Of a DNA stretch of 64,000 nt, positions 46,791-56,575 are shown piece after piece. Source of the DNA: Pseudomonas sp. H3(2019) (GTDB taxonomy: Bacteria > Pseudomonadota > Gammaproteobacteria > Pseudomonadales > Pseudomonadaceae). The stretch lies in the NCBI RefSeq assembly GCF_007713465.1, contig NZ_VMSG01000011.1, positions 62,001-126,000 on the forward strand. The letters are read 5' to 3'. A model generated the notes under the pieces. That model saw nothing but the letters and a program-made list of their open reading frames with translations, was not told where the DNA came from and searched no databases. The position numbers and the translations under genes were made by a program. Every line of letters begins with the position of its first letter. The stretch's first letter is position 1.

Positions 46791-48248
46791 TGCAACGCTA
46801 TCCGCCCCACTTGTTTTCACTTTTACAGCCTCGCCCTGCTCAACCGGCAGTATCAGGCGATCAGGTACTGCGCTATGCCACTTCCTGGCAGCGAAGTAGT
46901 ACATCGCCGCCGGAACCACCAGACCGATGATCCACGAGATGTCGGTATCGCCGAGGCTCGCGACCAGAGGGCCGGTGTAGAAGTGGGTGGAAATGAACGG
47001 CATTTGAATCAACACGCCGAACACGTAAATGCTGATGCCCATGATGTTCCAGCGACCGTAGCGACCCTCGGGGTTGGACAGTGCCGGAATGTCATAGCGC
47101 TCTTTGGTGATGCAGTAGAAGTCCACCAGGTTGATCGCGCTCCACGGCGTGAAGAACGCCAGCAGGAACAGGATGAACGCGGAGAATTCCTTGAGGAACG
47201 AGTCCTTGCCGAGCAATGCCAGTGCAGCAGCGAGCGACACCATGATGAAGATGTACAGCAGGCGCACGCCGCTTCCAATGTGGCGGCTGCCACGGAAGCC
47301 GCTGATGATCGTCGCGATCGACATGAAGCTGCCGTAGGCGTTCAACGTGGTCACGGTGACTTTGCCGAAGGCCACGGCGAAGTACAGCAGTGCAGCGACA
47401 ATCCCGGTACCGCCCAGGCTGACAATGAACGACACCTCGTGGTGAGCGAACTGCGAACCGGCCAGGGCTGCGGCGAAGACGCCGAAGACCATCGACGCCT
47501 GTGCACCGATCACCGACCCCAGGCCAACGGCCCAGAAGGTTTTCGACGCAGAGGTGCTGCGCGGCAGGTAACGCGAGTAATCCGCCACATAAGGGCCAAA
47601 CGCAATCTGCCAGGACGCCGACAGCGACACCGCCAACAGGAAACTCGCCACAGAGAAATGCTTGTTGCCCAACAGCGCACTGATGTCGTTGCCGGCCAGC
47701 AGTTTGTAGAACAGGTAGATGAACGCCACCACGCCCAGCACACTGGCGACCCGGCCAATGCCATGGATCACCCGATAGCCGAACATGGTGAAGATCATGA
47801 TCGAGCCTGCGAACAACGTGATACCGACCCAGTCCTCTACGTGCAGCAACTGCGCGACCGCTTGCCCCGCCAGCAAGGAGCCGCTGGCCGAGAAGCCGAT
47901 GTACATCAGGCACACCAGCACCAGCGGAATCACTGCCCCATACACGCCAAACTGCACGCGGCTGGAGATCATTTGCGGCAAGCCGAGTTGTGGACCTTGG
48001 GCTGCGTGCAGCGCCATGACGCCACCGCCGAGCAATTGGCCGATCAGCAAACCGATCAACGACCAGAACACATCCCCGCCCAGTACCACCGCCAATGCAC
48101 CCGTCACAATCGCGGTGATTTGCAGGTTGGCACCCAACCACAGGGTGAACTGACTCAATAGACGACCGTGTCTTTCCGCTTCCGGGATGTAGTCGATCGA
48201 ACGTTTCTCGATCAACGGCTTACTGCGTGCACGATCATCATTAGCCAT
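46782..48248 (-). CDS. NCS1-family permease, probable urocanate transporter
   Basis: 488-residue membrane protein of the nucleobase:cation symporter-1 (CodB-like) family with about 12 helices: cytoplasmic N-terminus RSIDYIPEAERHG, then LWLGANLQITAIVTGALAVVLGGDVFW. In P. fluorescens SBW25 the permease at this place, just after hutU, is the urocanate transporter (hutTu), and that role is inferred here. The ATG follows AGAGG. Its last codons (GADSVAAI) abut the hutX remnant, so the native C-terminus may have been altered by the deletion. Confidence 0.87.
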   Translation of the reverse strand: MANDDRARSKPLIEKRSIDYIPEAERHGRLLSQFTLWLGANLQITAIVTGALAVVLGGDVFWSLIGLLIGQLLGGGVMALHAAQGPQLGLPQMISSRVQFGVYGAVIPLVLVCLMYIGFSASGSLLAGQAVAQLLHVEDWVGITLFAGSIMIFTMFGYRVIHGIGRVASVLGVVAFIYLFYKLLAGNDISALLGNKHFSVASFLLAVSLSASWQIAFGPYVADYSRYLPRSTSASKTFWAVGLGSVIGAQASMVFGVFAAALAGSQFAHHEVSFIVSLGGTGIVAALLYFAVAFGKVTVTTLNAYGSFMSIATIISGFRGSRHIGSGVRLLYIFIMVSLAAALALLGKDSFLKEFSAFILFLLAFFTPWSAINLVDFYCITKERYDIPALSNPEGRYGRWNIMGISIYVFGVLIQMPFISTHFYTGPLVASLGDTDISWIIGLVVPAAMYYFAARKWHSAVPDRLILPVEQGEAVKVKTSGADSVAAI

Positions 48249-48294
48249 GGTTCAACCTCTGTGGATTGTTTTTAGAGTTGAGGCGGGTGTTGCG

Positions 48295-49983
48295 TTATTT
48301 ACCGGTGATCATCGGCAGGTTCAGGCCCTGCTCCTTGGCACAGTCGATAGCGATCTGGTAACCGGCATCGGCGTGACGCATTACACCGGTGGCCGGGTCG
48401 TTGTGCAGCACGCGAGCGATACGCTCGGCCGCTTCGTCAGTACCGTCGCAGACAATCACCATGCCCGAGTGCTGGGAGAAGCCCATGCCGACGCCGCCGC
48501 CGTGGTGCAGGGAAACCCAGGTCGCGCCGCTCGCGGTGTTGAGCAAGGCGTTGAGCAGTGGCCAGTCGGACACGGCATCGGAACCGTCCTGCATGGATTC
48601 GGTTTCGCGGTTAGGGCTCGACACCGAACCGGAGTCCAGGTGGTCGCGGCCGATCACGATCGGTGCCGACAGCTCGCCGCTGCGGACCATTTCGTTGAAC
48701 GCCAGGCCCAACTTGGCGCGCAGGCCCAGGCCAACCCAGCAGATACGTGCCGGCAGACCCTGGAAGCTGATGCGCTCGCGCGCCATGTCCAACCAGTTGT
48801 GCAGGTGGGCGTCGTCCGGGATCAGCTCTTTGACCTTGGCGTCGGTTTTGTAGATGTCTTCAGCGTTACCCGACAGTGCAGCCCAACGGAATGGACCGAT
48901 ACCACGGCAGAACAGTGGACGGATGTAGGCCGGTACGAAGCCCGGGAAGTCGAATGCGTTCTCGACGCCTTCTTCTTGCGCCATCTGACGGATGTTGTTG
49001 CCGTAGTCGAAAGTCGGGATGCCTTGCTTCTGGAAGTCGAGCATCGCTTTGACGTGCACGGCCATCGATTGCTTGGCGGCTTTGATCACAGCAGCCGGTT
49101 CGGTCTTGGCGCGAGCGCGATACTCTTCCCAGGTCCAGCCGGCTGGCAGGTAGCCGTTCAGCGGATCGTGGGCGCTGGTCTGGTCGGTGACCATGTCCGG
49201 ACGCACACCGCGACGGACCAATTCCGGCAGGATTTCTGCCGCGTTACCCAGCAGGGCGATGGAAGTCGCTTTGCCTTCTTTGGTGTATTTGGCGATGCGC
49301 GCCAGCGCGTCGTCGAGGTCTTTGGCCTGCTCGTCGACATAACGGCTTTTCAGACGGAAATCGATGCTCACTTGTTGGCATTCGATGTTCAGCGAGCACG
49401 CGCCGGCCAGGGTAGCGGCCAGTGGTTGAGCGCCACCCATGCCGCCCAGACCGGCGGTCAGGACCCAGCGACCGGTGAGGTTGTCGTTGTAGTGCTGGCG
49501 ACCGGCCTCAACGAAAGTTTCGTAGGTGCCCTGAACGATGCCCTGGCTGCCGATGTAGATCCAGCTGCCGGCAGTCATCTGGCCATACATGGCCAGGCCT
49601 TTGGCGTCGAGTTCGTTGAAGTGTTCCCAGCTTGCCCAGTGTGGCACCAGGTTGGAGTTGGCGATCAGCACGCGTGGCGCGTTGCTGTGGGTCTTGAATA
49701 CGCCGACCGGCTTGCCGGATTGCACCAGCAGGGTTTCGTCGTCATTCAGGTTGGTCAGGCTCTCGACGATCTTGTCGTAGCATTCCCAGTTACGCGCCGC
49801 GCGACCGATACCACCATAAACCACCAGTTCTTTAGGGTTCTCGGCCACTTCCGGGTCGAGGTTGTTCATCAACATGCGCAGCGGCGCTTCGGTCAGCCAG
49901 CTCTTGGCGGTCAGCTTGTTGCCGCGGGCAGCACGGATTTCAACGTCACGGTATTTCGTTGTTTTCTGGGTATTGTCAGTCAC
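48295..49983 (-). CDS. hutU: Urocanate hydratase
   Basis: Second step of histidine degradation: urocanate to imidazolone-propionate, using tightly bound NAD+ as electrophile. 562 residues, the usual length. The NAD-binding segment [20 protein letters not shown] and the catalytic region [25 protein letters not shown] are intact. The start is GTG at 49983, preceded by AGGAG. A HutC-type operator lies 132 bases upstream. Its product pathway feeds hutI; urocanate is also the HutC inducer. Confidence 0.97.
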   Translation of the reverse strand: MTDNTQKTTKYRDVEIRAARGNKLTAKSWLTEAPLRMLMNNLDPEVAENPKELVVYGGIGRAARNWECYDKIVESLTNLNDDETLLVQSGKPVGVFKTHSNAPRVLIANSNLVPHWASWEHFNELDAKGLAMYGQMTAGSWIYIGSQGIVQGTYETFVEAGRQHYNDNLTGRWVLTAGLGGMGGAQPLAATLAGACSLNIECQQVSIDFRLKSRYVDEQAKDLDDALARIAKYTKEGKATSIALLGNAAEILPELVRRGVRPDMVTDQTSAHDPLNGYLPAGWTWEEYRARAKTEPAAVIKAAKQSMAVHVKAMLDFQKQGIPTFDYGNNIRQMAQEEGVENAFDFPGFVPAYIRPLFCRGIGPFRWAALSGNAEDIYKTDAKVKELIPDDAHLHNWLDMARERISFQGLPARICWVGLGLRAKLGLAFNEMVRSGELSAPIVIGRDHLDSGSVSSPNRETESMQDGSDAVSDWPLLNALLNTASGATWVSLHHGGGVGMGFSQHSGMVIVCDGTDEAAERIARVLHNDPATGVMRHADAGYQIAIDCAKEQGLNLPMITGK

Positions 49984-50114
49984 GAAAAAAACTCCTCAGC
50001 AATCAATCCAAACCAGCCCAGGCAGTGGGCGAGCAAGCCAATGTGCAGATGGTGCACACCGGCGAATCAGTGGACGATGGTCGAGTCTTCGTGACTCATA
50101 CGCATACGTCTTTA

Positions 50115-50128
50115 CTTGTACATACAAG
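50115..50128. promoter_or_regulatory. HutC-type operator upstream of hutU
   Basis: CTTGTA-CA-TACAAG, a perfect 6-bp palindrome. HutC in P. fluorescens binds TTGTA/TACAA palindromes at the hutU promoter and is released by urocanate. The remainder of 49984-50421 holds the hutU leader, an imperfect GTTACC/GGTAAC inverted repeat (50262-50303) and a REP copy. Confidence 0.75.
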
Positions 50129-50336
50129 CATATGCAATCAAGCGGCCAACTTTCTGGATGACGCTTCAACAAAGTGCTGAATCCGGCTGAAAAGCCCTTG
50201 GGACAAGGGTTTTGCGGCTGTCGATATTTTTTGAGGATGGATTTTTCGAGGAGTGACAGATGTTACCTGAGCGCGGCTTTGCGCCACGCTGGGGTTTTCG
50301 GTAACAAATTGGTGCGCACAGGGAAACGGCGAGGAT

Positions 50337-50406
50337 GATCGTTCCCACGCTCTGCGTGGTAAAGCTGCCACGGGATGCATTCCCACGCTGGAGCGTGGGA
50401 ACGATC
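50337..50406. repeat. REP doublet, GTTCCCACGC family (short form)
   Basis: GATCGTTCCCACGCTCTGCGTGG then GCATTCCCACGCTGGAGCGTGGGAACGATC. It lies downstream of hutD on the minus strand and probably marks the end of hutCD transcription. Confidence 0.8.
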
Positions 50407-50421
50407 AGAGTAGGTGTTGAA

Positions 50422-50994
50422 TCAGAGCGCTGTCAGCTCAATCACGCAGCACTGGCCGTTGACGGAAACATCCAGCAGCCCGGTGTTACCGTTCAGTTGC
50501 AGGCAATCATGACGACCCAGTGCATGGGCCGCATTGCCATCAATTCGAACTTCAAGCGCATCGGCCGCGCTGAAAATCAGCAGCGTTCCGCTCGAACTGA
50601 AAAACCGTTGCTCGCTCTTCAGCCACTGCAACCGCGCCTGGTAGCGATTCGGCGCATAAATCAGGTTGAAGTCGCGGATCGCACCGCCAAGCAGCGTGCA
50701 CGAAACATGGCTTTCGCCACTGAACGCAAACGGGTCCAGCGGTAACAGTGATCGCGTGTTCTGGCCGTCGACCGTCAAGGTCATGCCTTCGCCCTGCAGC
50801 ACGGTGATAACCCGCTCGTAACCTGCAAAGGTCGAGAACCCGCCCGACTCACCGATATCGGCAATCGACAGGCGCCAGCCAAAGCCATCCAGGCCGGTGC
50901 CTGCATCGCGGGTGATTTCTTCAGTGCTGCCGCCGCCGTTTTTCCACGGCATGCGCGGATAATTCGCCGCGCGCAAAACGTTCAACTGACTCAT
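50422..50994 (-). CDS. hutD: HutD family protein (cupin-like)
   Basis: 190-residue protein of the HutD family, a bicupin-like beta barrel: LRAANYPRMPWKNGGGSTEEITRD, then FGWRLSIADIGESGGFSTFAGYERVITVLQGEGM. In P. fluorescens SBW25 HutD acts as a governor limiting hut expression, perhaps by binding a pathway intermediate such as formyl-glutamate. It lies 40 bases after hutC on the same strand. Role inferred from family and context. Confidence 0.92.
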   Translation of the reverse strand: MSQLNVLRAANYPRMPWKNGGGSTEEITRDAGTGLDGFGWRLSIADIGESGGFSTFAGYERVITVLQGEGMTLTVDGQNTRSLLPLDPFAFSGESHVSCTLLGGAIRDFNLIYAPNRYQARLQWLKSEQRFFSSSGTLLIFSAADALEVRIDGNAAHALGRHDCLQLNGNTGLLDVSVNGQCCVIELTAL

Positions 50995-51015
50995 TTGGGC
51001 CTCTTATTATTTATG

Positions 51016-51043
51016 GCTCTTTATTTGTGGCTCTTTATTTGTG
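51016..51043. repeat. Tandem 14-base repeat at the hutC 3' end
   Basis: GCTCTTTATTTGTG occurs twice in perfect tandem, plus a partial third copy just before. The hutC stop codon and the last codons of the protein lie inside it. Confidence 0.85.
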
Positions 51044-51784
51044 AAACCGCCCTTCCAGACGATGGCGGGAACCGGGGTGGATCAGACGAGCGGCCGTCAC
51101 TGGCTGACGCCCGGACCAGGTCCGACGGCGGATCAGCAGGCACGGCTCGCCTTTTTCGATCTGCAGCAATTTGCATTCGGAAGGCTCGGCAAGAATCGCT
51201 TCGACCACATGCTCGCCTTCGGTCAATGGCGCAACCTGATTCAGATAGGCGTAAGGCGTTTGCAGGGTAAAGTCTTGCTTGAGGTATTCCGGCGCGACCA
51301 GGGCGTTGACGAAGCGGTCCTCGATTTGCACGGGAATATCGTTCTCGAAATGCACGATCAACGAGTGGAAGACCTTCTGGCCTTCGCGCATGTCCAGTGC
51401 CAGGGCGCGTTCGGAACCGGCAGCCTCTTCTTCCAGAGTGATGACCTTGCAGGTGTGGCGATGGCCACGGGAGGCGATTTCGTCGGCAATGTTATGCACT
51501 TCGAACAGCGCGGACTGGCTCTTGGGTTCGGCGACAAAGGTGCCGACGCCCTGCATACGCACCAACAGGCCGTCAGTCGTCATCTCGCGCAGCGCGCGAT
51601 TGATGGTCATGCGGCTGAAACCCAACTGGCTGACCAGTTCGCTTTCCGACGGCACGCGGTAGTGCGGCGGCCAGTTTCCACTGTCGATTTGCTGGGTGAT
51701 CATCTGTTTGACGCGAGCGTACAAGGGCGCCGGACTGTCGCCCAGATTGGCACTCAGCGGTGAAACTACAGGCGGAGTCGGCAC
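51035..51784 (-). CDS. hutC: Histidine-utilisation repressor HutC (GntR family)
   Basis: 249-residue GntR/HutC-type repressor: an N-terminal winged helix-turn-helix (about 20-88, with VPSESELVSQLGFSRMTINRALREM and GVGTFVAEP) and a C-terminal UTRA ligand domain that binds urocanate. It represses hut genes by binding TGTATA-type palindromes, two of which are visible (50115 and 52009). The start is GTG at 51784, with AAGGA just upstream. It is divergent from hutF, with a 160-bp palindrome between them. High confidence. Confidence 0.95.
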   Translation of the reverse strand: MPTPPVVSPLSANLGDSPAPLYARVKQMITQQIDSGNWPPHYRVPSESELVSQLGFSRMTINRALREMTTDGLLVRMQGVGTFVAEPKSQSALFEVHNIADEIASRGHRHTCKVITLEEEAAGSERALALDMREGQKVFHSLIVHFENDIPVQIEDRFVNALVAPEYLKQDFTLQTPYAYLNQVAPLTEGEHVVEAILAEPSECKLLQIEKGEPCLLIRRRTWSGRQPVTAARLIHPGSRHRLEGRFHK

Positions 51785-51815
51785 AGGAAATCCTTGTTCG
51801 TTGATGAAAGTAGAG

Positions 51816-51975
51816 AGTGGCCTGTGTGGTTAGTTCTGTTAGTCCAGTTCGGCGCCAGAAACCCATATCCTGCGTTGCTGTTCCTCGCCATAGCGGGCTA
51901 TGACTCGTCACAGCGCCTTGGCTATGGATTTCTGGCATCCGACCTTGAACTAACGAACAAACCGTACAGGCCACT
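51816..51975. repeat. 160-bp imperfect palindrome, copy 3 (hutC-hutF)
   Basis: Centre CATAGC-GG-GCTATG at about 51890-51903 with the core TGCGTTGCTGTTCCTCGC and ACTCGTCACAGCGCCTTG. Left-arm CAGAAACCCATATCC is matched by CAGAAATCCATAGCC on the other strand of the right arm; outward GTTAGT pairs, and the ends AGTGGCCTGTGTGGT and ACCGTACAGGCCACT pair nearly throughout. It lies 32 bases upstream of hutC and 34 bases from the hutF operator. Confidence 0.85.
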
Positions 51976-52008
51976 AGCTTGCCGGAGTTTACCGAGCAGG
52001 CAAACGTC

Positions 52009-52024
52009 TGTATATGTATATACA
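52009..52024. promoter_or_regulatory. HutC-type operator upstream of hutF
   Basis: TGTATA-TGTA-TATACA palindrome, 26 bases before the hutF start codon. Same half-site type as the hutU operator; a likely HutC site controlling hutF and perhaps hutC. Confidence 0.75.
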
Positions 52025-52050
52025 AATAACACACGATGGGGTGCTGAACC

Positions 52051-53415
52051 ATGTCCGCCTTCTTTGCCGAACGCGCGCTACTGCCTAATGGATGGGCTAA
52101 CAATGTACGTCTTGAGGTCAGTGCCGATGGCCTGCTGACCCACATCCAGGCCGATGCCAGCGCTGAAGGCGCCGAACGGCTGAACGGTCCGCTGCTGCCG
52201 GGCATGCCGAATCTGCACTCCCACGCGTTCCAGCGGGCGATGGCTGGCTTGGCCGAAGTGGCGGGTAATCCGAACGACAGTTTCTGGACCTGGCGCGATC
52301 TGATGTATCGCCTCGTCGGAAAAATCAGTCCGGAACAACTCGGGATCATCGCCCGCCAGCTCTACATCGAAATGCTCAAGGCCGGTTACACCTCGGTCGC
52401 CGAATTCCATTACGTGCACCACGACCACAACGGTCATCCGTACGCAGACCCGGCCGAGCTGTCGTTGCAAATCAGTCAGGCCGCCAGCGCTTCCGGCATC
52501 GGCCTGACCTTGCTGCCCGTACTCTACAGCCACTCTGGTTTCGGTGGTCTGGCGCCCAATGAAGGCCAGCGACGCTTCATCAACAGCACTGAAAACTACC
52601 TGAAGCTACAAGCCCGCTTGCAGCCACTGCTGGCGCAGCAACCGGCGCAACAACTGGGCCTGTGCTTCCACTCGTTGCGCGCGGTTACCCCGCAGCAGAT
52701 CAGCGAAGTGCTGGCAGCCAGCGATAAACACTGCCCCGTGCATATCCACATCGCCGAGCAACAAAAGGAAGTCGACGACTGCCTGACCTGGAGTGGTCGC
52801 CGTCCGCTGCAATGGCTGTATGAAAATACCGATGTCGATCAGCGCTGGTGCCTGGTCCACGCGACCCACGCCAACCCGGAAGAAGTCAGCCTGATGGCCA
52901 AGAGTCGCGCCATCGCCGGTTTGTGCCTGACCACCGAGGCCAACCTGGGTGACGGGATTTTCCCGGCCGTGGACTTCCTCGCCCAAGGCGGGCGCACGGG
53001 CATTGGCTCTGACAGCCATGTGTCGCTGAGCGTGGTGGAAGAATTGCGCTGGCTGGAATACGGCCAGCGCCTGCGCGATCAGCGACGTAATCGCTTGTAT
53101 GGTGCCGATCAGCCGATGGTCGGGCGCACCCTGTACGACGCCGCACTCGACGGTGGCGCACAGGCGCTGGGCCAGCCGATTGGCGCATTGGAAGTCGGCA
53201 AACGCGCCGATTGGCTGGTGCTCGACGGCAACGACCCTTACCTGGCAACCGCCAGTGGCGACGGGATTCTGAACCGTTGGCTGTTCGCCGGTGGCGACCG
53301 CCAGGTCCGTGATGTGCTGGTGAACGGCAAGTGGGTAGTACGCGACGGGCATCACGCTGGCGAAGAAGACAGTAACCGGGCCTTCACCCAAGTCCTGCGC
53401 GACCTTTTGGGCTAA
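52051..53415 (+). CDS. hutF: Formimidoylglutamate deiminase
   Basis: Fourth step of the five-step histidine route: N-formimino-L-glutamate to N-formyl-L-glutamate and ammonia. 454-residue amidohydrolase-superfamily enzyme with the metal motif HSHAFQRAMAG, His ligand in HIHIAEQ, HATHA, and Asp in GIGSDSHVSL. Together with hutG it shows the cell uses the deiminase/deformylase branch and not formimidoylglutamase. The ATG at 52051 is 26 bases after the HutC-type operator. High confidence. Confidence 0.96.
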   Translation: MSAFFAERALLPNGWANNVRLEVSADGLLTHIQADASAEGAERLNGPLLPGMPNLHSHAFQRAMAGLAEVAGNPNDSFWTWRDLMYRLVGKISPEQLGIIARQLYIEMLKAGYTSVAEFHYVHHDHNGHPYADPAELSLQISQAASASGIGLTLLPVLYSHSGFGGLAPNEGQRRFINSTENYLKLQARLQPLLAQQPAQQLGLCFHSLRAVTPQQISEVLAASDKHCPVHIHIAEQQKEVDDCLTWSGRRPLQWLYENTDVDQRWCLVHATHANPEEVSLMAKSRAIAGLCLTTEANLGDGIFPAVDFLAQGGRTGIGSDSHVSLSVVEELRWLEYGQRLRDQRRNRLYGADQPMVGRTLYDAALDGGAQALGQPIGALEVGKRADWLVLDGNDPYLATASGDGILNRWLFAGGDRQVRDVLVNGKWVVRDGHHAGEEDSNRAFTQVLRDLLG

Positions 53416-53416
53416 T

Positions 53417-53527
53417 GATTGTTCCCACGCTCTGCGTGGGAATGCCTCAACGGACGCTCTGCGTTCGGCTTTTAAATGGGACGCGGAGCGTCCCGGGCTG
53501 CATTCCCACGCGGAGCGTGGGAATGAT
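53417..53527. repeat. REP doublet, GTTCCCACGC family
   Basis: GATTGTTCCCACGCTCTGCGTGGGAATGC at the left end and GCATTCCCACGCGGAGCGTGGGAATGATC at the right. It lies between convergent hutF and the lipocalin gene, with one base after the hutF stop, and probably ends both transcripts. Confidence 0.85.
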
Positions 53528-53534
53528 CAGCCTG

Positions 53535-54104
53535 TTATTTCGAGGTCTGGGCCATTTTGGTATCCGACACTCGCCAGATCAGGCGTGTGGTGTCGTAACC
53601 CTGCTGACGCGCCCTGCTCAGCAGTTCCTCGCGGGTATCGGCGTTGACTTCCGGCTTGCGTGACAGCAACCACAGGTTGCGCCGATTGGGGCTACCGACA
53701 ATCGCGGTCTGGTAGTCATCGCTGACATACAGCACCCAGTAATCACCCTTGCTCATACCTGGCAACAACCGGGTAAACCAGTTATCGAAGTTCACCCACA
53801 GCTTGTCGTTCTTGCCGGGAATCTGCGGCGTTGCGGTGCCCTTGGCCTCTTCCCATTTCCACTCGGGGGTCAGGCAACGGTTCAACACGTCCATGTCACC
53901 GTCGGTCTTGAGGGTGTAATGGGCTTCGGATTGCGCGCAGTTACGCTGGAAGTACATGGGCATGCGCGCCAACTCGTACCATTTGCCCTGATAACGCTTG
54001 AGGCTGACGCTATGGGCCGTTTTCGGCGCCAGCGAATCATCGCCAGAAGTGGCGCAGCCGGCCAACAACAGACCGGCCAAAAGAACTATTACTAACCGCA
54101 TCAT
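53535..54104 (-). CDS. Outer-membrane lipocalin (Blc-like lipoprotein)
   Basis: 189-residue lipoprotein: signal peptide with lipobox LLAGC (lipidated Cys17), then a single lipocalin barrel beginning YQGKWYELARMPMYFQRNC (lipocalin GxW motif). The second conserved region reads YWVLYVSDDYQTAIVGSPNRRNLWLLSR. It resembles E. coli Blc, which binds lysophospholipids. A minus-strand pair with the small lipoprotein gene 31 bases upstream. Ligand not determinable. Confidence 0.92.
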   Translation of the reverse strand: MMRLVIVLLAGLLLAGCATSGDDSLAPKTAHSVSLKRYQGKWYELARMPMYFQRNCAQSEAHYTLKTDGDMDVLNRCLTPEWKWEEAKGTATPQIPGKNDKLWVNFDNWFTRLLPGMSKGDYWVLYVSDDYQTAIVGSPNRRNLWLLSRKPEVNADTREELLSRARQQGYDTTRLIWRVSDTKMAQTSK

Positions 54105-54135
54105 TATTCTTCTCCCGTGGGCGTTTGGCCCCGGT

Positions 54136-54390
54136 TTACTTCAGGCCTTGCCCGGAAAACATCAGCACTTTGTCACCGGCATACTGCACGCTGATAAAGC
54201 TGTTCTTGTCGCCCCAGGTGCAGCTGGACATGCCCAACGCGCCAGAACAGTCAGCAGGTTTACCCAGCAAGGTTTCGACCTCGGCCTTGGGCATGCCCGT
54301 CGACAGTTTCGAGTAGTTTTCCTGGTTGATTTTGCTGCAGGCGGCCAACAGCACGCAAAACGACAGCAAGGCGATAGATCGCAGCGACAT
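54136..54390 (-). CDS. Small lipoprotein, BamE/DUF3862-like
   Basis: 84-residue lipoprotein: a signal peptide ending LLAAC (lipidated Cys18), then a small domain with NYSKLSTGMPKAEVETLLGKPADC, the GMxxxEVxxLLGxP pattern of SmpA/BamE-like folds. The start at 54390 has AGGAG seven bases upstream; the longer open frame to 54627 has no ribosome site and low coding quality. Next to the lipocalin gene and probably co-transcribed. It is too short and divergent to call BamE itself. Confidence 0.85.
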   Translation of the reverse strand: MSLRSIALLSFCVLLAACSKINQENYSKLSTGMPKAEVETLLGKPADCSGALGMSSCTWGDKNSFISVQYAGDKVLMFSGQGLK

Positions 54391-54671
54391 GGTGTAACTC
54401 CTGGAAAGAGGGGAAGGCATGGCTGCCAACCAGAAGCTTAGAAGAGAAAACCCCCGTCTGGTTCCCACCGGTACCGGGTATTTCTTGAATGGCAAAATCG
54501 GCATTTCGCCCCAAAATCGGGCGTTTTTTCTCATTGCCCGGCATTTCGTCGGTTTTCGTAAAACCCGCCTAATCTTTGGCGCCGCCCTGTCGACATAGAA
54601 GCAGCGCCAAGCCCTCTCCTGTGGCAATTTGACGCTCCTCGTTGATCAGTCCTCTCGCGGTAGCGCCTTTA

Positions 54672-56564
54672 ATGACCAGAAACATGAAGTTCAGCCACAA
54701 GATCCTGCTCGCCGCTGCCCTTGTGGTCGCGGTAGCGTTCGCCTGTTTCATTCTGTTCAACGACTACCGTCAGCGCCAAACCCTGCGCAACAGTACCGAG
54801 TCCTCGATGCAGGAACTCGGCAGCCTGACCACCAGCAACATCCAGACCTGGCTGGAAAGCCGCATCCAGTTGCTGCAATCGCTGGCCCAGCAAGTGGCCG
54901 TCGACGGCCCGGCGCTGGACAGCCTGAAACGCGCGGTCGGCCTGCCGGCCTACACCAGCAACTTTCAGTTGAGCTACTTCGGCGGTGCCGACGGCGTAAT
55001 GTTCTCGGTACCGGCCGGCAATCGTGCGGCGGACTACGACCCACGCGCCCGTGGCTGGTACAAAGCCGCCAACAGCGCACAGCAGACCATCGTCACCGAA
55101 CCGTACATCGCCGCGTCATCGGGCAAGCTGGTAATCACTGTTGCCACGCCGGTACAGCATCAGAACCAGATGATTGGCGTGGCCGGTGCAGACATCGACC
55201 TGAGCAGCGTCAGCGCGATCATCAACTCGCTGAACTTCGGCGGCCACGGCCACGCGTTCATCGTCAGCGCCGATGGCAAGATCCTGATTCACCCGGACAG
55301 CAAACTGGTGCTTAAAAACCTCACCGAGGCCTATCCCGCTGGTGCGCCAAAGGTCAGCCCCGGTATGAAGGAAGTCGAGGTGGACGGCAAGAGCCAATTC
55401 ATCTCGTTCACCCACGTCAACGGCGTGCCGTCGGCTGACTGGTACGTGGCATTGGTGCTCGACCAGGACACCGCGTTCTCGATGCTCAGTGAGTTCCGCA
55501 CCTCGGCGATCATTGCCATGGTGATTGCCGTGGTGATCATCATCACGCTGCTTGGCATGCTGATCCGCGTCCTCATGCAACCCCTGCTGACCATGGGCCG
55601 CGCCATGCATGACATCGCCGAAGGCGAAGGCGACCTGACCAAACGCCTGACCATTCATGGCCAGGACGAATTCGGGGCGCTGGGCACTTCGTTCAACCGC
55701 TTCGTCGAGCGTATTCACACCTCGATCCGCGAAGTGTCGTCGGCCACCGGCCAAGTCAACGAAGTCGCCCTGCGAGTCGTCAGCGCCTCCAACTCGTCGA
55801 TGTTCAATTCCGACCAGCAAGCCTCGCGCACCAGCAGCGTGGCCGCGGCGATCAACCAGCTTGGCGCCGCCGCCGAGGAAATCGCCCAGAACGCCGCCCT
55901 CGCCTCGCAACATTCCAGCGATGCCCGCAGCCTGGCTGAAGACGGTCAGCAAGTGGTGGATAAAACCATCGCGGCGATGCAGCAGCTGTCGGCAAAAATC
56001 AGCGACTCATGCGGCAACATCGAAACGCTGAACAGCAACACGGTGAACATCGGGCAGATTCTCGAAGTCATCACCAGCATCTCCCAGCAAACCAACCTGC
56101 TGGCCCTCAACGCCGCGATCGAAGCCGCTCGCGCGGGTGAGGCCGGACGTGGATTCGCAGTCGTTGCCGACGAAGTACGCAACCTCGCACATCGCACCCA
56201 GGACTCGGCGCAGCAAGTGCAGAAGATGATTGAAGAGTTGCAAGTCGGCGCCCGTGAGGCCGTCGCCATCATGACCGACAGTCAGCGCCAGAGCGAAAGC
56301 AGCGTCGTCATCGCTAACCAGGCCGGTGAGCGCCTGGGCAGCGTGACCCAGCGCATCGGCGAGATCGACGGCATGAACCAGTCGGTGGCCACCGCCACCG
56401 AAGAGCAAACCGCCGTGGTCGAATCGCTCAACGTCGACATTACCGAGATCAACACCCTGAATCAGGAAGGCGTGGAAAACCTGCAATCGACCCTGCGCGC
56501 GTGCGCCGATCTTGAGCAGCAGGCGGCGCGGTTGAAGCAGTTGGTGGGGAGTTTCAGGATTTAA
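54672..56564 (+). CDS. Methyl-accepting chemotaxis protein with dCache_1 sensor
   Basis: About 630-residue chemoreceptor. First transmembrane helix at about 11-29; a periplasmic double-Cache domain (about 35-275); second helix at about 280-302; HAMP; and a signalling domain with [34 protein letters not shown]. The sensor keeps Tyr122, Arg127, Trp129, Tyr130, Tyr145 and Asp174, matching the amino-acid motif of PctA-type receptors, but the position matching PctA Asp146 is Ala147. Amino-acid sensing is therefore likely but not certain. The start at 54672 is one of two close ATGs (other 54684); neither has a strong ribosome site. Confidence 0.88.
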   Translation: MTRNMKFSHKILLAAALVVAVAFACFILFNDYRQRQTLRNSTESSMQELGSLTTSNIQTWLESRIQLLQSLAQQVAVDGPALDSLKRAVGLPAYTSNFQLSYFGGADGVMFSVPAGNRAADYDPRARGWYKAANSAQQTIVTEPYIAASSGKLVITVATPVQHQNQMIGVAGADIDLSSVSAIINSLNFGGHGHAFIVSADGKILIHPDSKLVLKNLTEAYPAGAPKVSPGMKEVEVDGKSQFISFTHVNGVPSADWYVALVLDQDTAFSMLSEFRTSAIIAMVIAVVIIITLLGMLIRVLMQPLLTMGRAMHDIAEGEGDLTKRLTIHGQDEFGALGTSFNRFVERIHTSIREVSSATGQVNEVALRVVSASNSSMFNSDQQASRTSSVAAAINQLGAAAEEIAQNAALASQHSSDARSLAEDGQQVVDKTIAAMQQLSAKISDSCGNIETLNSNTVNIGQILEVITSISQQTNLLALNAAIEAARAGEAGRGFAVVADEVRNLAHRTQDSAQQVQKMIEELQVGAREAVAIMTDSQRQSESSVVIANQAGERLGSVTQRIGEIDGMNQSVATATEEQTAVVESLNVDITEINTLNQEGVENLQSTLRACADLEQQAARLKQLVGSFRI

Positions 56565-56575
56565 AGGTAGACGAT

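Noticed and set aside
50032..50047. Possible sigma-54 site for hutU on the minus strand (CTGCACATTGGCTTGC)
   Set aside because: The -12 TTGC is good, but the -24 element lacks GG at the required spacing. CbrB/sigma-54 control of hutU is known in relatives, but this match is too poor to list.
54545..54600. Possible FliA promoter before the dCache chemoreceptor
   Set aside because: The best candidate (TAAT ... GTCGACAT) differs from the consensus at several key bases.
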